Positions 1 through 7,092 of a stretch of 31,616 nucleotides of DNA are shown here, in pieces. Below the pieces are notes generated by a model. It saw only the letters and a list, made by a program, of their open reading frames with translations, had not been told where the DNA came from and did no database searches. A program made the position numbers and the translations under genes. The DNA is from a virus, in the IMG/VR virus record IMGVR_UViG_3300034092_000112, positions 1 through 31,616 of that record. One strand, 5' to 3'. How positions within the stretch are numbered: the stretch's first letter is position 1; each line of letters opens with the position of its first letter.

Positions 1-645
1 GTTAATGATGGTATGACGGTATTTAATACAAGCTCGTTCTTTGATGTAACTGTCAATAATCTTAGAGCATCAGCAATAACAACTATTGCTGGTTTTGCAG
101 CGGGCACTACAATAACTGCCGGTACAACAATCTCAGCTTCTTCAACAATATCAGCGGGTGGTGCTATTACTGGAGCGGCAGGTATGTCAATATCTGGTGG
201 TCCAACAACTATTGCTGGTGGTGCAGGACAAAATCTTACAGTTTCAACATCCTTACAAGTAACCGGACCAACACCAACATTTAGCAATGCAATAACAGCT
301 TCTGGTGGTATCACAGGTTCTATTGCGAAGTTTGATACGGTAATCGGAAAATATGCAACATATACTGCCAACTTTAACGTACCAACCGCTTCTTACTTCT
401 TTGGTATTAGTACAACAGGTTCTGTTGTAACTGCAAGTTTAACTGGTGCAGCCAGCTATTATGCGGGACAAACATTAGTATTTAAAGATATTGCTGGTAG
501 TGCTTCTTTGAATAATATATATATTCGACCAAGTGGTTCAGAAACAATTGATGGTGGTTCTGGTGCCTTAATAACAACTCCATCTGGCAGTTTGACTATA
601 GTATCAAATGGTACTAATGGTTTTTACATTATAGGAATGGTATAA
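1..645 (+). CDS. Beta-repeat fibre-like virion protein, 5' end probably outside window
   Basis: The frame is open from base 1. An ATG exists at 13 but has no ribosome-binding site in the 12 bases before it, and VNDG is read in frame upstream, so the gene probably begins before the window. Residues about 20-80 from the ATG are a low-complexity run of Gly, Thr, Ser, Ala and Ile with short TI(S/T)AG-like repeats, typical of beta-helical phage fibres. The last 65 residues form a module that starts near YYAGQTLVFKD, passes SGSETIDGG and ends FYIIGMV; the same module closes three other genes in this region. The role is inferred: part of a tail, neck or head fibre. It stops one base before the next gene, so the two are probably read from one transcript. 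Exact function is unknown. Confidence 0.6.
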   Translation, partial: VNDGMTVFNTSSFFDVTVNNLRASAITTIAGFAAGTTITAGTTISASSTISAGGAITGAAGMSISGGPTTIAGGAGQNLTVSTSLQVTGPTPTFSNAITASGGITGSIAKFDTVIGKYATYTANFNVPTASYFFGISTTGSVVTASLTGAASYYAGQTLVFKDIAGSASLNNIYIRPSGSETIDGGSGALITTPSGSLTIVSNGTNGFYIIGMV

Positions 646-646
646 T

Positions 647-1393
647 ATGGCTGTAAAAGAACTAGAACTTATAAATGGTATTTGGACTCTAAAAGACAAT
701 ACTATTTCAGATACAAATAAATTTACATTTACACAAGCAAGAACCGTTGGTTTAACAACTCCAGAATATGGATGGACTTGGCTGAACTCTGGTTCTTTAA
801 CAAGTGCAAACGAAAATACAACATCTGGTAGCTCTTTACACATGATTCACGGCGCATCAAATACAGATTGGACACCATCTGCACAGACGGCACCTTGCAG
901 ATATTATACTATTGGATATAATGGTTATTTAGAAATAATAGCTCTTTGTTATTCAAATGGTGATTCTGACTATGAACAAATGGGTATAGTTCTGTTTGAT
1001 GATGCAGCAAGAGGTACATATGCAAAATTTGGTGTTGGTCACACCAATGCTCTTGTTACAACTGGCATAGAAGGGCGTATTGGTGTTGGAGGATTAGTAC
1101 AAACATCTATTACTACAACAGAAAGAAATAATGGTGTTTGGTTAAGAATGAGAGCTTTTGATGATCAAATAGCATTATTTTATAACAAAACTTTCTCTTC
1201 TACTCCACCAACATCTTGGACAAACTTAACATCAGATACATTATCTATTCGCACTAAAAATATTGGATTTGGACAAATGTTACAAACAGTTAATACTGCT
1301 GGTAATCTTGCGGGAGGTTGTAAATGGTGGCAATGGTCTACTACTCCATTATATGATTACAATGGTTATCCAACTTTCCAAGCAACACAGTAA
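647..1393 (+). CDS. Concanavalin-A-like fold protein, candidate receptor-binding protein
   Basis: 248 residues starting ATG GCT one base after the previous stop; GGAATGG just upstream can serve as ribosome-binding site. It is rich in aromatic residues and has alternating beta-strand patterns. The stretch around residues 165-185 (VWLRMRAFDDQIALFYN), followed by a Pro/Ser loop and SWTNL, resembles the strand-turn-strand pattern of LamG or concanavalin-A-like lectin domains, where VWLRIRR-type strands precede a W residue. Such domains in phages often bind glycans or make up fibre tips. There is no signal peptide or membrane segment. Its place between fibre-like genes supports a receptor-binding or decoration role, but the fold call is by pattern only and no binding residues can be named. 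Confidence 0.55.
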   Translation: MAVKELELINGIWTLKDNTISDTNKFTFTQARTVGLTTPEYGWTWLNSGSLTSANENTTSGSSLHMIHGASNTDWTPSAQTAPCRYYTIGYNGYLEIIALCYSNGDSDYEQMGIVLFDDAARGTYAKFGVGHTNALVTTGIEGRIGVGGLVQTSITTTERNNGVWLRMRAFDDQIALFYNKTFSSTPPTSWTNLTSDTLSIRTKNIGFGQMLQTVNTAGNLAGGCKWWQWSTTPLYDYNGYPTFQATQ

Positions 1394-1421
1394 CTTTATT
1401 AGTATAGAATAATATTTTGCT

Positions 1422-1429
1422 CTATTTAT
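1422..1429 (+). promoter_or_regulatory. Candidate late promoter box CTATTTAT
   Basis: CTATTTAT in the 41-base gap before the gp14-like gene. It is one of nine copies of CTATTTA(A/C/G/T) in intergenic gaps of the late region. The box ends only five bases before the ATG at 1435, so if spacing is as in T4 late promoters the transcript would begin at or next to the start codon. Confidence 0.5.
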
Positions 1430-1434
1430 AGTAA

Positions 1435-2517
1435 ATGGCAAGAAAAAAGAAAGCAGATACCCAATGGGAGCAACCGGCTACCCCGCCACCTCCCTTATTT
1501 ACTGGTCAAAAAGAAAAAGACTTTGTTAAGCAAGTCAATGATGAACTTATTGAACGAGTTATTGGTCAACAAGTCGCTTACTTTGCTGTAGACATTGATC
1601 GCTCCTTGTTTCATCCAGTATACGGAGAAGCAATACAAAAAACATTCTTACCTCCTGTAAGAGTTCATGCGCTCGTTAAGTGGGAAGGTCAAACTAACTT
1701 ATTCACAGAAGGCTTGGGTATTGACAAAGCTACCTCAATAGAGATTCATTTTCATAAACGTAGATTGACAGAAGATCAAGATATGTTTGTCCGTGAAGGC
1801 GATTTCGTTTTATATGGTGATCGTTATTATGAAATCGTATCTCTTAGCGAACCAAGACAACTATTTGGTCAAATCGAAAGTAAGTTTGAAGTTGTAGGCA
1901 AATGTGTTAGAGCAAGAGAAGGAACATTCAACCCTCAGTTTACTGCAAATACAGTTCCACAAAGAAAAGAATATACAACATCTATAACTCCAAATGGTGG
2001 AGGAAATGGAATAGTAAGACCAAATGGTGGTGGAGGTAACACTGTTGGAGCAGGAACATTTACCAATGTAACAGTAGGAAATAATCTTATTGTCTCTGGT
2101 TCGACTTATCTAGGCGATGGTGTTGGGAATGATGTAGTTCAAGTAACAGGAAGTGTCAATATAACTGGTAGCTTATATTTAAATGGGCAACCAATAACAT
2201 ACATTTCTGTATCTGCTTCTAATCTTTCATATAATACTAGAACAATAACATCTAGTTATAACATAACACTAAACGATAACTATATCGGTGTTGATTCAAA
2301 CTATTCAAATATTATAGTAACACTTCCACCATTATCGACTGTTGAAAATGGTAGATCATATGTTGTAAAAGATGAAACTGGAAACGCTGATACGAACATA
2401 ATAACTATTTCAGCATCTGCTGGCGATTCAATCGATTTAGATACACATACGCATTTAGATATTGATTTCGTAGCAGTATCAATATACAAAAATACAAATG
2501 GGTGGCACGTATTCTAA
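1435..2517 (+). CDS. gp14-like neck protein with fibre-like C-terminal extension
   Basis: 360 residues. Residues about 30-165 can be laid beside T4 neck protein gp14 from memory. The pattern AYFAVDIDRSLFHPVYGEA (T4: YYVP...FGED) is followed by a strand-rich part and by EGDFVLYGDRYYEI, SEPRQLFGQ and ends near FNPQF, matching T4 EGDLIYFPMDNSLFEI and its downstream residues. gp14 with gp13 completes the head and docks the tail. After residue 180 the protein changes to a Gly/Asn-rich linker and a beta-rich region. It ends in the module seen in neighbouring fibre genes (ENGRSYVVKD near nt 2344 to NGWHVF). T4 gp14 is about 256 residues, so the extension is extra. The N-terminus is Lys-rich (MARKKK). 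No Shine-Dalgarno sequence precedes the ATG. Its TAA overlaps the next ATG (TAATG). Confidence 0.6.
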   Translation: MARKKKADTQWEQPATPPPPLFTGQKEKDFVKQVNDELIERVIGQQVAYFAVDIDRSLFHPVYGEAIQKTFLPPVRVHALVKWEGQTNLFTEGLGIDKATSIEIHFHKRRLTEDQDMFVREGDFVLYGDRYYEIVSLSEPRQLFGQIESKFEVVGKCVRAREGTFNPQFTANTVPQRKEYTTSITPNGGGNGIVRPNGGGGNTVGAGTFTNVTVGNNLIVSGSTYLGDGVGNDVVQVTGSVNITGSLYLNGQPITYISVSASNLSYNTRTITSSYNITLNDNYIGVDSNYSNIIVTLPPLSTVENGRSYVVKDETGNADTNIITISASAGDSIDLDTHTHLDIDFVAVSIYKNTNGWHVF

Positions 2518-2927
2518 TGGCATACAAATATAGTAAAACAAAAAAACTAGATTTAGGTACTGGTGTTGGCGTTAATCATGTTACTACGACAGTATTGTCA
2601 TCTTCAGTTCTATCTACTCAATCTACTATATTAAATAGATTAAATACTTCTTCTTCATATGTCCTACAATATACACATCACTTTATCGGAGTAGATACAG
2701 TTAATGCTACATCTTCCATAACTATAACGCTTCCAAGTGCTTCTGGTTCTACTGCTGGAAGATCATATGTTATAAAAGATGAGGGTGGAGCAGCAGACAT
2801 AAATAATATCATTATTCAAGCATCTGGTTCTAATACAGTAGATGGATTAAATGCTGTTTATATTGAGTCACCTTATGCATCAATGAACGTTTACACCGAT
2901 GGTGTAAGTAAGTGGTTCATCTACTAA
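2517..2927 (+). CDS. Small fibre/adapter-like virion protein
   Basis: 136 residues, taking the ATG inside TAATG at 2517 as the start; an upstream in-frame start at 2502 lies inside the previous gene and would add only five residues. The N-terminus MAYKYSKTKK resembles those of the next two genes (MAYKFSLGKY, MAYNFTKGPQ), suggesting a shared docking peptide. Residues about 50-136 are the C-terminal module shared with three neighbours: TITLPSASGS, GRSYVIKDEGGAAD, SGSNTVDG, ESPYASMNVY, WFIY. Almost the whole protein is thus N-peptide plus module, so it may be a minimal version of the neighbouring fibres or a cap/adapter for them. No enzymatic motif is seen. Translation is probably coupled to the gp14-like gene. 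Confidence 0.6.
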   Translation: MAYKYSKTKKLDLGTGVGVNHVTTTVLSSSVLSTQSTILNRLNTSSSYVLQYTHHFIGVDTVNATSSITITLPSASGSTAGRSYVIKDEGGAADINNIIIQASGSNTVDGLNAVYIESPYASMNVYTDGVSKWFIY

Positions 2928-2973
2928 AAAAATAAAACTTTTTATATAACATAGCTTCTTGTGTTTGTCAAGA

Positions 2974-2981
2974 CTATTTAG
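2974..2981 (+). promoter_or_regulatory. Candidate late promoter box CTATTTAG
   Basis: CTATTTAG lies 70 bases before the repeat-rich fibre gene. If the box occupies about -13 to -6, as TATAAATA does in T4, the transcript would begin near 2987, exactly at the left arm of the hairpin at 2986-3023. Confidence 0.5.
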
Positions 2982-2985
2982 TGAT

Positions 2986-3028
2986 AGCGGTAATATTTTC
3001 GCATATGCGTTTGTATTATCGCTTTTTT
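2986..3028 (+). terminator. Hairpin plus T6: terminator and/or 5'-end mRNA hairpin
   Basis: Left arm AGCGGTAATA (2986-2995) pairs with TATTATCGCT (3014-3023) over ten pairs, one of them G-U, and runs into six T (3023-3028). The loop holds a perfect palindrome, CGCATATGCG (3000-3009). The form fits a Rho-independent terminator for the gene ending at 2927. Because a promoter-like box ends at 2981, the same hairpin may instead or also sit at the 5' end of the next mRNA. Confidence 0.6.
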
Positions 3029-3051
3029 AACAACAAGGGGTATCTTATACT

Positions 3052-4968
3052 ATGGCATATAAATTTTCGTTAGGTAAATACGTCCACTCTGGTTCACTCA
3101 CTTCATCTGGAAGCCTTACAGTTTCCACTGGTGATGTAGCTCTTCCAAGTGGCGTAATCAATAACTCAGAACTTGAACACAGTGGCGTAACTGTTTCAGC
3201 TGGTAACGGTCTTACAGGTGGTGGTCTAGTAAATCTAGGCTCATCAGTAACTGTAAACGTTGCTGGTGCTGGTGCTCTTGCAGTTGATGCTGACTCAGTA
3301 TACGTTTCATCATCAATTGCTGGTGACGGTATTCTCTTTAATGAAACTGGTGGAAAAGTTTCATTACTTTCAGTAGCTTACGGTTCAGATGCCAAGAAAG
3401 CCGTTGAAGGTAATACAGCCTTTACAGCATCAGCAGGTAATGGTCTTTCTGGTACTGCTTCTGGTTCAATCGGTGCTGGTATCAACTTTACATTTGATGT
3501 TGTACCAGCCGGTGCAATGGCAATCAAGAATGACAAAGTTGCACTTTCTGCTTCAGTAGCCGCCGCGGGTCTTGGATTTGCCCAAGATGCAGACGGTGCA
3601 GTTACCGAACTATCAGTACAAACTGGTGGTGCAATGGCTATCAAGGCTGACAAGGTTGCCCTTTCAGCTTCTGTAGCCGCTGCTGGTCTTGGATTCGTAC
3701 AAGATCTAGACGGTGCTGTAACTGAACTATCAGTCAATACTGCTGGCGTAGTTGCAATCAAGGCTGATAGCGTTGCACTTTCAGCTTCAATCGCCGGTAG
3801 CGGTCTTTCAGCTGCTGTTAACGGTGATGGTGCTGTAACATCACTTGCTGTTGATCTAGGTGAACTTTCAGCCGCTTCTATTGATGCTGGTGCCGATGCA
3901 TTCGTATACGTAGATAGCTCCGATGGTACAACCAAGAAATCAACAGTAACTGCTCTTGGTCAATACATGGCTGGTGCGGGTCTTGGTGACGGTGGCGACG
4001 GCATTCTAGCAGTACAACGTGCTGGTGCAATCGCTATCCTAAATGATAAGGTTGCTCTTTCATCCTCAGTAGCCAGCACTGGTCTTATGGCAGTAACTGG
4101 TGCCGAGGCTGGTGCATTAACAACTCTATCAGTCAAGTACGGTCCCGGTGCAGGCAATGCAGTCCAAGGTAATACCGCTTTCACAGCTTCAGCTGGTAAC
4201 GGTCTTACTGGCGATTACAGTGCAGAAATGGGTGGTGGACTTAGCTTTACATTCAACGTAGCCTCCGCTAACGGTGGTATCGTTGTAAATGCAAACGATA
4301 TTGCACTCACACTATCATCATCAAATGCACTTAAGATTGACTCAGCTGGTATTGATCTTAAGGACACCATCGCAGGTTCAAGAACCTTCTCCAATAACGT
4401 TACCGTTAACGGTAATCTTTATGTAGCTGGTACACAAACCTACGTTGACTCCACCAACATGATGCTCCAAGATCCAATCATGTATCTTGGTTCAGCATCC
4501 CTTGGTGCAGCTATCGATGGTGACCGTGGTATCATCATGAGCATTTCTGGTGCTACTGACCCAGTATTCTTCTGGGATCAATCAGAGACTCAGTTCGCTC
4601 TTGCCAAAACCAATACACCACACGATGGTCTAGAAGTAGCCGTTGAATCATACGCTGACCTCAAGGTTAAGTCACTTGTTGCCACAGAAGGTATGAAGGA
4701 ATCTGTTCAATTGTTGCAAGGAGCTGGCAACGTAACCTCTTCAATCTGCTTACTCAATACAGATGAGGGTGCTTTCACAGCTACATTACCAGCAGCTTCT
4801 TCTTGGGAAGGAAAGACAATCAAACTCAAGAAGTATCGTGGTGATGATGTTCAAGTAACAATTGATGCTGGCGTACAAGGCATAGACGGTGTTACATCCG
4901 TAGTACTTGAATCACCATTCGCTGGTTTCTCAATAGTTGCTTACGGCGGAAGCTGGTTCATCTTATAA
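3052..4968 (+). CDS. Repeat-rich tail-fibre-like protein
   Basis: 638 residues; ATG preceded by AAGGGG about a dozen bases upstream. The N-terminus MAYKFSLGKY matches two neighbouring fibre genes. The body is Gly/Ala/Ser/Val-rich, with two repeat types. One is a 39-residue unit (AIKADKVALSASVAAAGLGF then DGAVTELSV) with three tandem copies at residues about 154-270 and looser copies near 74 and 325. The other contains GNTAFTASAGNGL and ends in FTF(D/N)V, with two copies. A non-repeat part (residues about 440-550) has YLGSASLG and an IIMSISGATDPVFFWDQ segment. The C-terminus (WEGKTIKLKK to SWFIL) is the shared module. Codons are C-ending and richer in G+C than adjacent fibre genes, as in the capsid and sheath genes, which suggests a major, strongly expressed virion component. 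Assignment to tail, neck or head fibre is open. Confidence 0.65.
   Translation: MAYKFSLGKYVHSGSLTSSGSLTVSTGDVALPSGVINNSELEHSGVTVSAGNGLTGGGLVNLGSSVTVNVAGAGALAVDADSVYVSSSIAGDGILFNETGGKVSLLSVAYGSDAKKAVEGNTAFTASAGNGLSGTASGSIGAGINFTFDVVPAGAMAIKNDKVALSASVAAAGLGFAQDADGAVTELSVQTGGAMAIKADKVALSASVAAAGLGFVQDLDGAVTELSVNTAGVVAIKADSVALSASIAGSGLSAAVNGDGAVTSLAVDLGELSAASIDAGADAFVYVDSSDGTTKKSTVTALGQYMAGAGLGDGGDGILAVQRAGAIAILNDKVALSSSVASTGLMAVTGAEAGALTTLSVKYGPGAGNAVQGNTAFTASAGNGLTGDYSAEMGGGLSFTFNVASANGGIVVNANDIALTLSSSNALKIDSAGIDLKDTIAGSRTFSNNVTVNGNLYVAGTQTYVDSTNMMLQDPIMYLGSASLGAAIDGDRGIIMSISGATDPVFFWDQSETQFALAKTNTPHDGLEVAVESYADLKVKSLVATEGMKESVQLLQGAGNVTSSICLLNTDEGAFTATLPAASSWEGKTIKLKKYRGDDVQVTIDAGVQGIDGVTSVVLESPFAGFSIVAYGGSWFIL
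3511..3861 (+). repeat. Three tandem 117-bp coding repeats
   Basis: Three consecutive units of 117 bases (39 codons) begin at about 3511, 3628 and 3745 inside the fibre gene. The protein copies are nearly identical between units one and two (GAMAIK, DKVALSASVAAAGLGF, DGAVTELSV), while the DNA differs at many third positions. The third copy is more diverged. Confidence 0.75.
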
Positions 4969-5009
4969 TCCTTATTATATATCTGGATTATTAGAGAAAT
5001 CAAAAATGT

Positions 5010-5041
5010 GGTGGCATCCTTTAGGGGGTGCCACCCTTTTT
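5010..5041 (+). terminator. Rho-independent terminator after repeat-rich fibre gene
   Basis: GGTGGCATCC (5010-5019) pairs with GGGTGCCACC (5026-5035) over ten pairs including one G-U, with a six-base loop, followed by C and five T (5037-5041). It lies 41 bases after the fibre gene's stop codon and just before the next promoter-like box. Confidence 0.85.
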
Positions 5042-5052
5042 GTATTTATAAT

Positions 5053-5060
5053 CTATTTAT
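5053..5060 (+). promoter_or_regulatory. Candidate late promoter box CTATTTAT
   Basis: CTATTTAT sits between the terminator at 5010-5041 and the long fibre gene at 5079. The order terminator, box, ribosome-binding site (GGTGAGG), start is what a new late transcription unit should show. Confidence 0.55.
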
Positions 5061-5078
5061 TGGTGAGGTTTTAATAAT

Positions 5079-7010
5079 ATGGCTTACAACTTTACCAAAG
5101 GTCCACAAAAACTAGATGATATAGTAGCATCAATGGACCCAGAAAAAGACACTAAAATAGACTTTGGAGATAATAAAATAGATTTTATTATTGGCGGCGT
5201 TAAGGTTGTATCTCTTACACCTTCTTCTTTTAGTGCTTCTTTATTGTTAGGTAATGGAAGCCAGATATCTGGTGTGATATCTAACGGTACTTCTTCACTA
5301 GACCCAACATTGCAAGCGATAGCAAATATAACATCTTCAGCTGATAGGTATATTTACTTTACTGGTGTTGATACTGTAACAACTGGAACTGTTACTTCTT
5401 TTGCCAGAACATTATTAGATGATGCTGATAACTCAACCGCAAGAACAACATTAGGATTAACAATAGGCACAAACGTACAAGCATATGATGCTACACTAGC
5501 AACTATAGCTGGTTTAACAACAGCTGCTGATAGATATATTTATTTTACTGGTGTTGATACGGCAGTTACTGGAACAATAACTACATTTGGTAGATCACTG
5601 ATAGATGATGCTAGTAACGCAAATGCCAGAACAACTTTGGGCTTGGGTGATATAGCAACTCAAAACTCTGGTACTGTTTCCCTTGTTGGAGGAACAATAA
5701 ATAATATTCCAATAGGAAATACAACACAATCTTCTGGTAGATTCTCTACTCTTTCAGCATCATCAACATTAGAAGTTGGTGGTGCTGCTACATTTGGAAA
5801 TAATGCTACTGTCAATAATACACTATATTGTTACAATGACATAGTAGCATCTGGTACAACAGCGACAATAAACGTTATTCGTTCTTCCTCGCTTAATCAT
5901 CCATTAATGACAATAGAGAATAGAAACATAGCTGGTGATGCAGCACTAAGATTTGAAAGCGGACCAGATGGAATAACCTCAGATAGTGATTCTTATATTA
6001 TTGGTATCGATGGTTCTGATGGGCAAAAGTTTAAGATTTCATGGTCTGGCTCAAAGGGCGATGGTGGTACTGGTGCCTTATTGGGTTCAAATGATGTTAT
6101 AACACTTGATCGAAACATATCGATTACAGTACAACCAACGACTTTATTTAATAATAAAGCCACATTTGTTGGAGGCATGGAACTAGGTACAAGTACGACA
6201 CAAAGAATAATAACTGGTGGTGGTCTTGAACATTTACTACCTTATGCTACCAACTATTATTCAGTTGGTTCTTCAACAGAAAGATGGGCCAATCTTTATC
6301 ATTTTGGTACTTATTGGTTTGATAATGCTAATAATGTTTGGCATACCAAACTAAGTGGTACTGACTTACATTTTTACTATGGAACAAACAGTGTTCCAAC
6401 AACTTCATCTAAGGGATATTTGGATAGCGTAACCTCTGTTTCAAATATAGATTTTACTGGACAACACAGAAATGTTCTTGCCACTACTGAACAGTTAAGT
6501 GATTACAAAAATCATGTTGGTTTGATAGTAGTTTCAAATGGAACTTATAAGAACTCTGATCTTTCAACAAAACCATCTATTAATGAATCACTTCCAACGA
6601 TCACTTTATCAACACAAAGAAATCAAAAATCTGTTTGGGGTGTAGTATCAGATTCCGAAGAAGTACAAGATGCAACAAGAAAGTTTGCTATTGGTATATT
6701 TGTTTCAGTATTAGACAAACAACAAACAACCGAAGATACTCGTATTATTGTCAACTCAATAGGCGAGGGTGGTGTTTGGGTTTGTAACATAAATGGAAAC
6801 TTACAAAACGGAGATTATATCACAACCTGCGAAGTTCCCGGTCTTGGCATGAAACAAGATTCAGAGTTTTTAGCAAACTATACAGTAGCAAAGATTACAC
6901 AAGACTGTACATTTGAACTGAATCATACAGATTATGATTGCGTTGAGTTCCAGCATAATGGCTCAATATATCGTAAAGCTTTCGTCGGTTGCACATATCA
7001 TTGCGGATAA
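5079..7010 (+). CDS. Long tail-fibre-like protein with Cys-containing C-terminal domain
   Basis: 643 residues. N-terminus MAYNFTKGPQKLDD is similar to the two preceding fibre genes. Residues about 75-190 hold two copies of a 53-residue unit (ADRYIYFTGVDT then ARTTLGL), followed by a common phage-fibre phrase, LGDIATQNSGTVSLVGGTI. A structured middle follows (about 280-450: ALRFESGPDG, LLPYATNYYSVGSSTERW). The last 170 residues form a distinct domain: YKNHVGLIVVSNGTY, SVWGVVSD, INSIGEGGVW-like INGN and NGDYITT segments, NYTVAKITQDC, ending AFVGCTYHCG. It has cysteines in the final third. C-terminal domains of this sort in phage fibres can be intramolecular chaperones or self-cleaving (peptidase G2-like); that is inference, as no catalytic pair can be fixed here. 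It probably contacts the host surface. Confidence 0.65.
   Translation: MAYNFTKGPQKLDDIVASMDPEKDTKIDFGDNKIDFIIGGVKVVSLTPSSFSASLLLGNGSQISGVISNGTSSLDPTLQAIANITSSADRYIYFTGVDTVTTGTVTSFARTLLDDADNSTARTTLGLTIGTNVQAYDATLATIAGLTTAADRYIYFTGVDTAVTGTITTFGRSLIDDASNANARTTLGLGDIATQNSGTVSLVGGTINNIPIGNTTQSSGRFSTLSASSTLEVGGAATFGNNATVNNTLYCYNDIVASGTTATINVIRSSSLNHPLMTIENRNIAGDAALRFESGPDGITSDSDSYIIGIDGSDGQKFKISWSGSKGDGGTGALLGSNDVITLDRNISITVQPTTLFNNKATFVGGMELGTSTTQRIITGGGLEHLLPYATNYYSVGSSTERWANLYHFGTYWFDNANNVWHTKLSGTDLHFYYGTNSVPTTSSKGYLDSVTSVSNIDFTGQHRNVLATTEQLSDYKNHVGLIVVSNGTYKNSDLSTKPSINESLPTITLSTQRNQKSVWGVVSDSEEVQDATRKFAIGIFVSVLDKQQTTEDTRIIVNSIGEGGVWVCNINGNLQNGDYITTCEVPGLGMKQDSEFLANYTVAKITQDCTFELNHTDYDCVEFQHNGSIYRKAFVGCTYHCG
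5301..5645 (+). repeat. Duplicated 53-residue fibre unit
   Basis: Two copies with a spacing of 186 bases begin at 5301 and 5487. The shared protein phrases are ADRYIYFTGVDT, TG(T)(V/I)T(S/T)F and ARTTLGL. The copies are clearly related but diverged at both DNA and protein level, so they behave as a structural duplication and not as a recent one. Confidence 0.7.
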
Positions 7011-7054
7011 TAACACAATATATCTAATATTTGGGATTTTTCTAAATATCCTCA

Positions 7055-7062
7055 CTATTTAT
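7055..7062 (+). promoter_or_regulatory. Candidate late promoter box CTATTTAT
   Basis: CTATTTAT lies 30 bases before the scaffold gene, with GGAG at 7081-7084 as ribosome-binding site in between. It would drive the scaffold and major capsid pair, which ends at the terminator at 9889. Confidence 0.55.
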
Positions 7063-7092
7063 TTTTGATTAATCATTATTGGAGTATTATTA

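Noticed and set aside
2928-3051. tRNA or other structured RNA gene in the largest intergenic gap
   Set aside because: No cloverleaf, CCA end or known RNA pattern; the gap is explained by a promoter box, a hairpin and a ribosome-binding site.
3511-3861. Regular tandem repeats as a possible CRISPR array
   Set aside because: Units are 117 bases, contiguous, in frame and code for fibre repeats; there are no short identical repeats with unique spacers.
3378-3935. Long reverse-strand open frame opposite the repeat-rich fibre gene
   Set aside because: It mirrors the 117-base repeats of the + strand gene, is Ala/Pro/Ser-biased with no ribosome-binding site, and no gene lies on the - strand anywhere else.
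7030-7053. Inverted repeat ATATTT...AAATAT after the long fibre gene as a terminator
   Set aside because: The stem is six A-T pairs and there is no following T tract, too weak to call.
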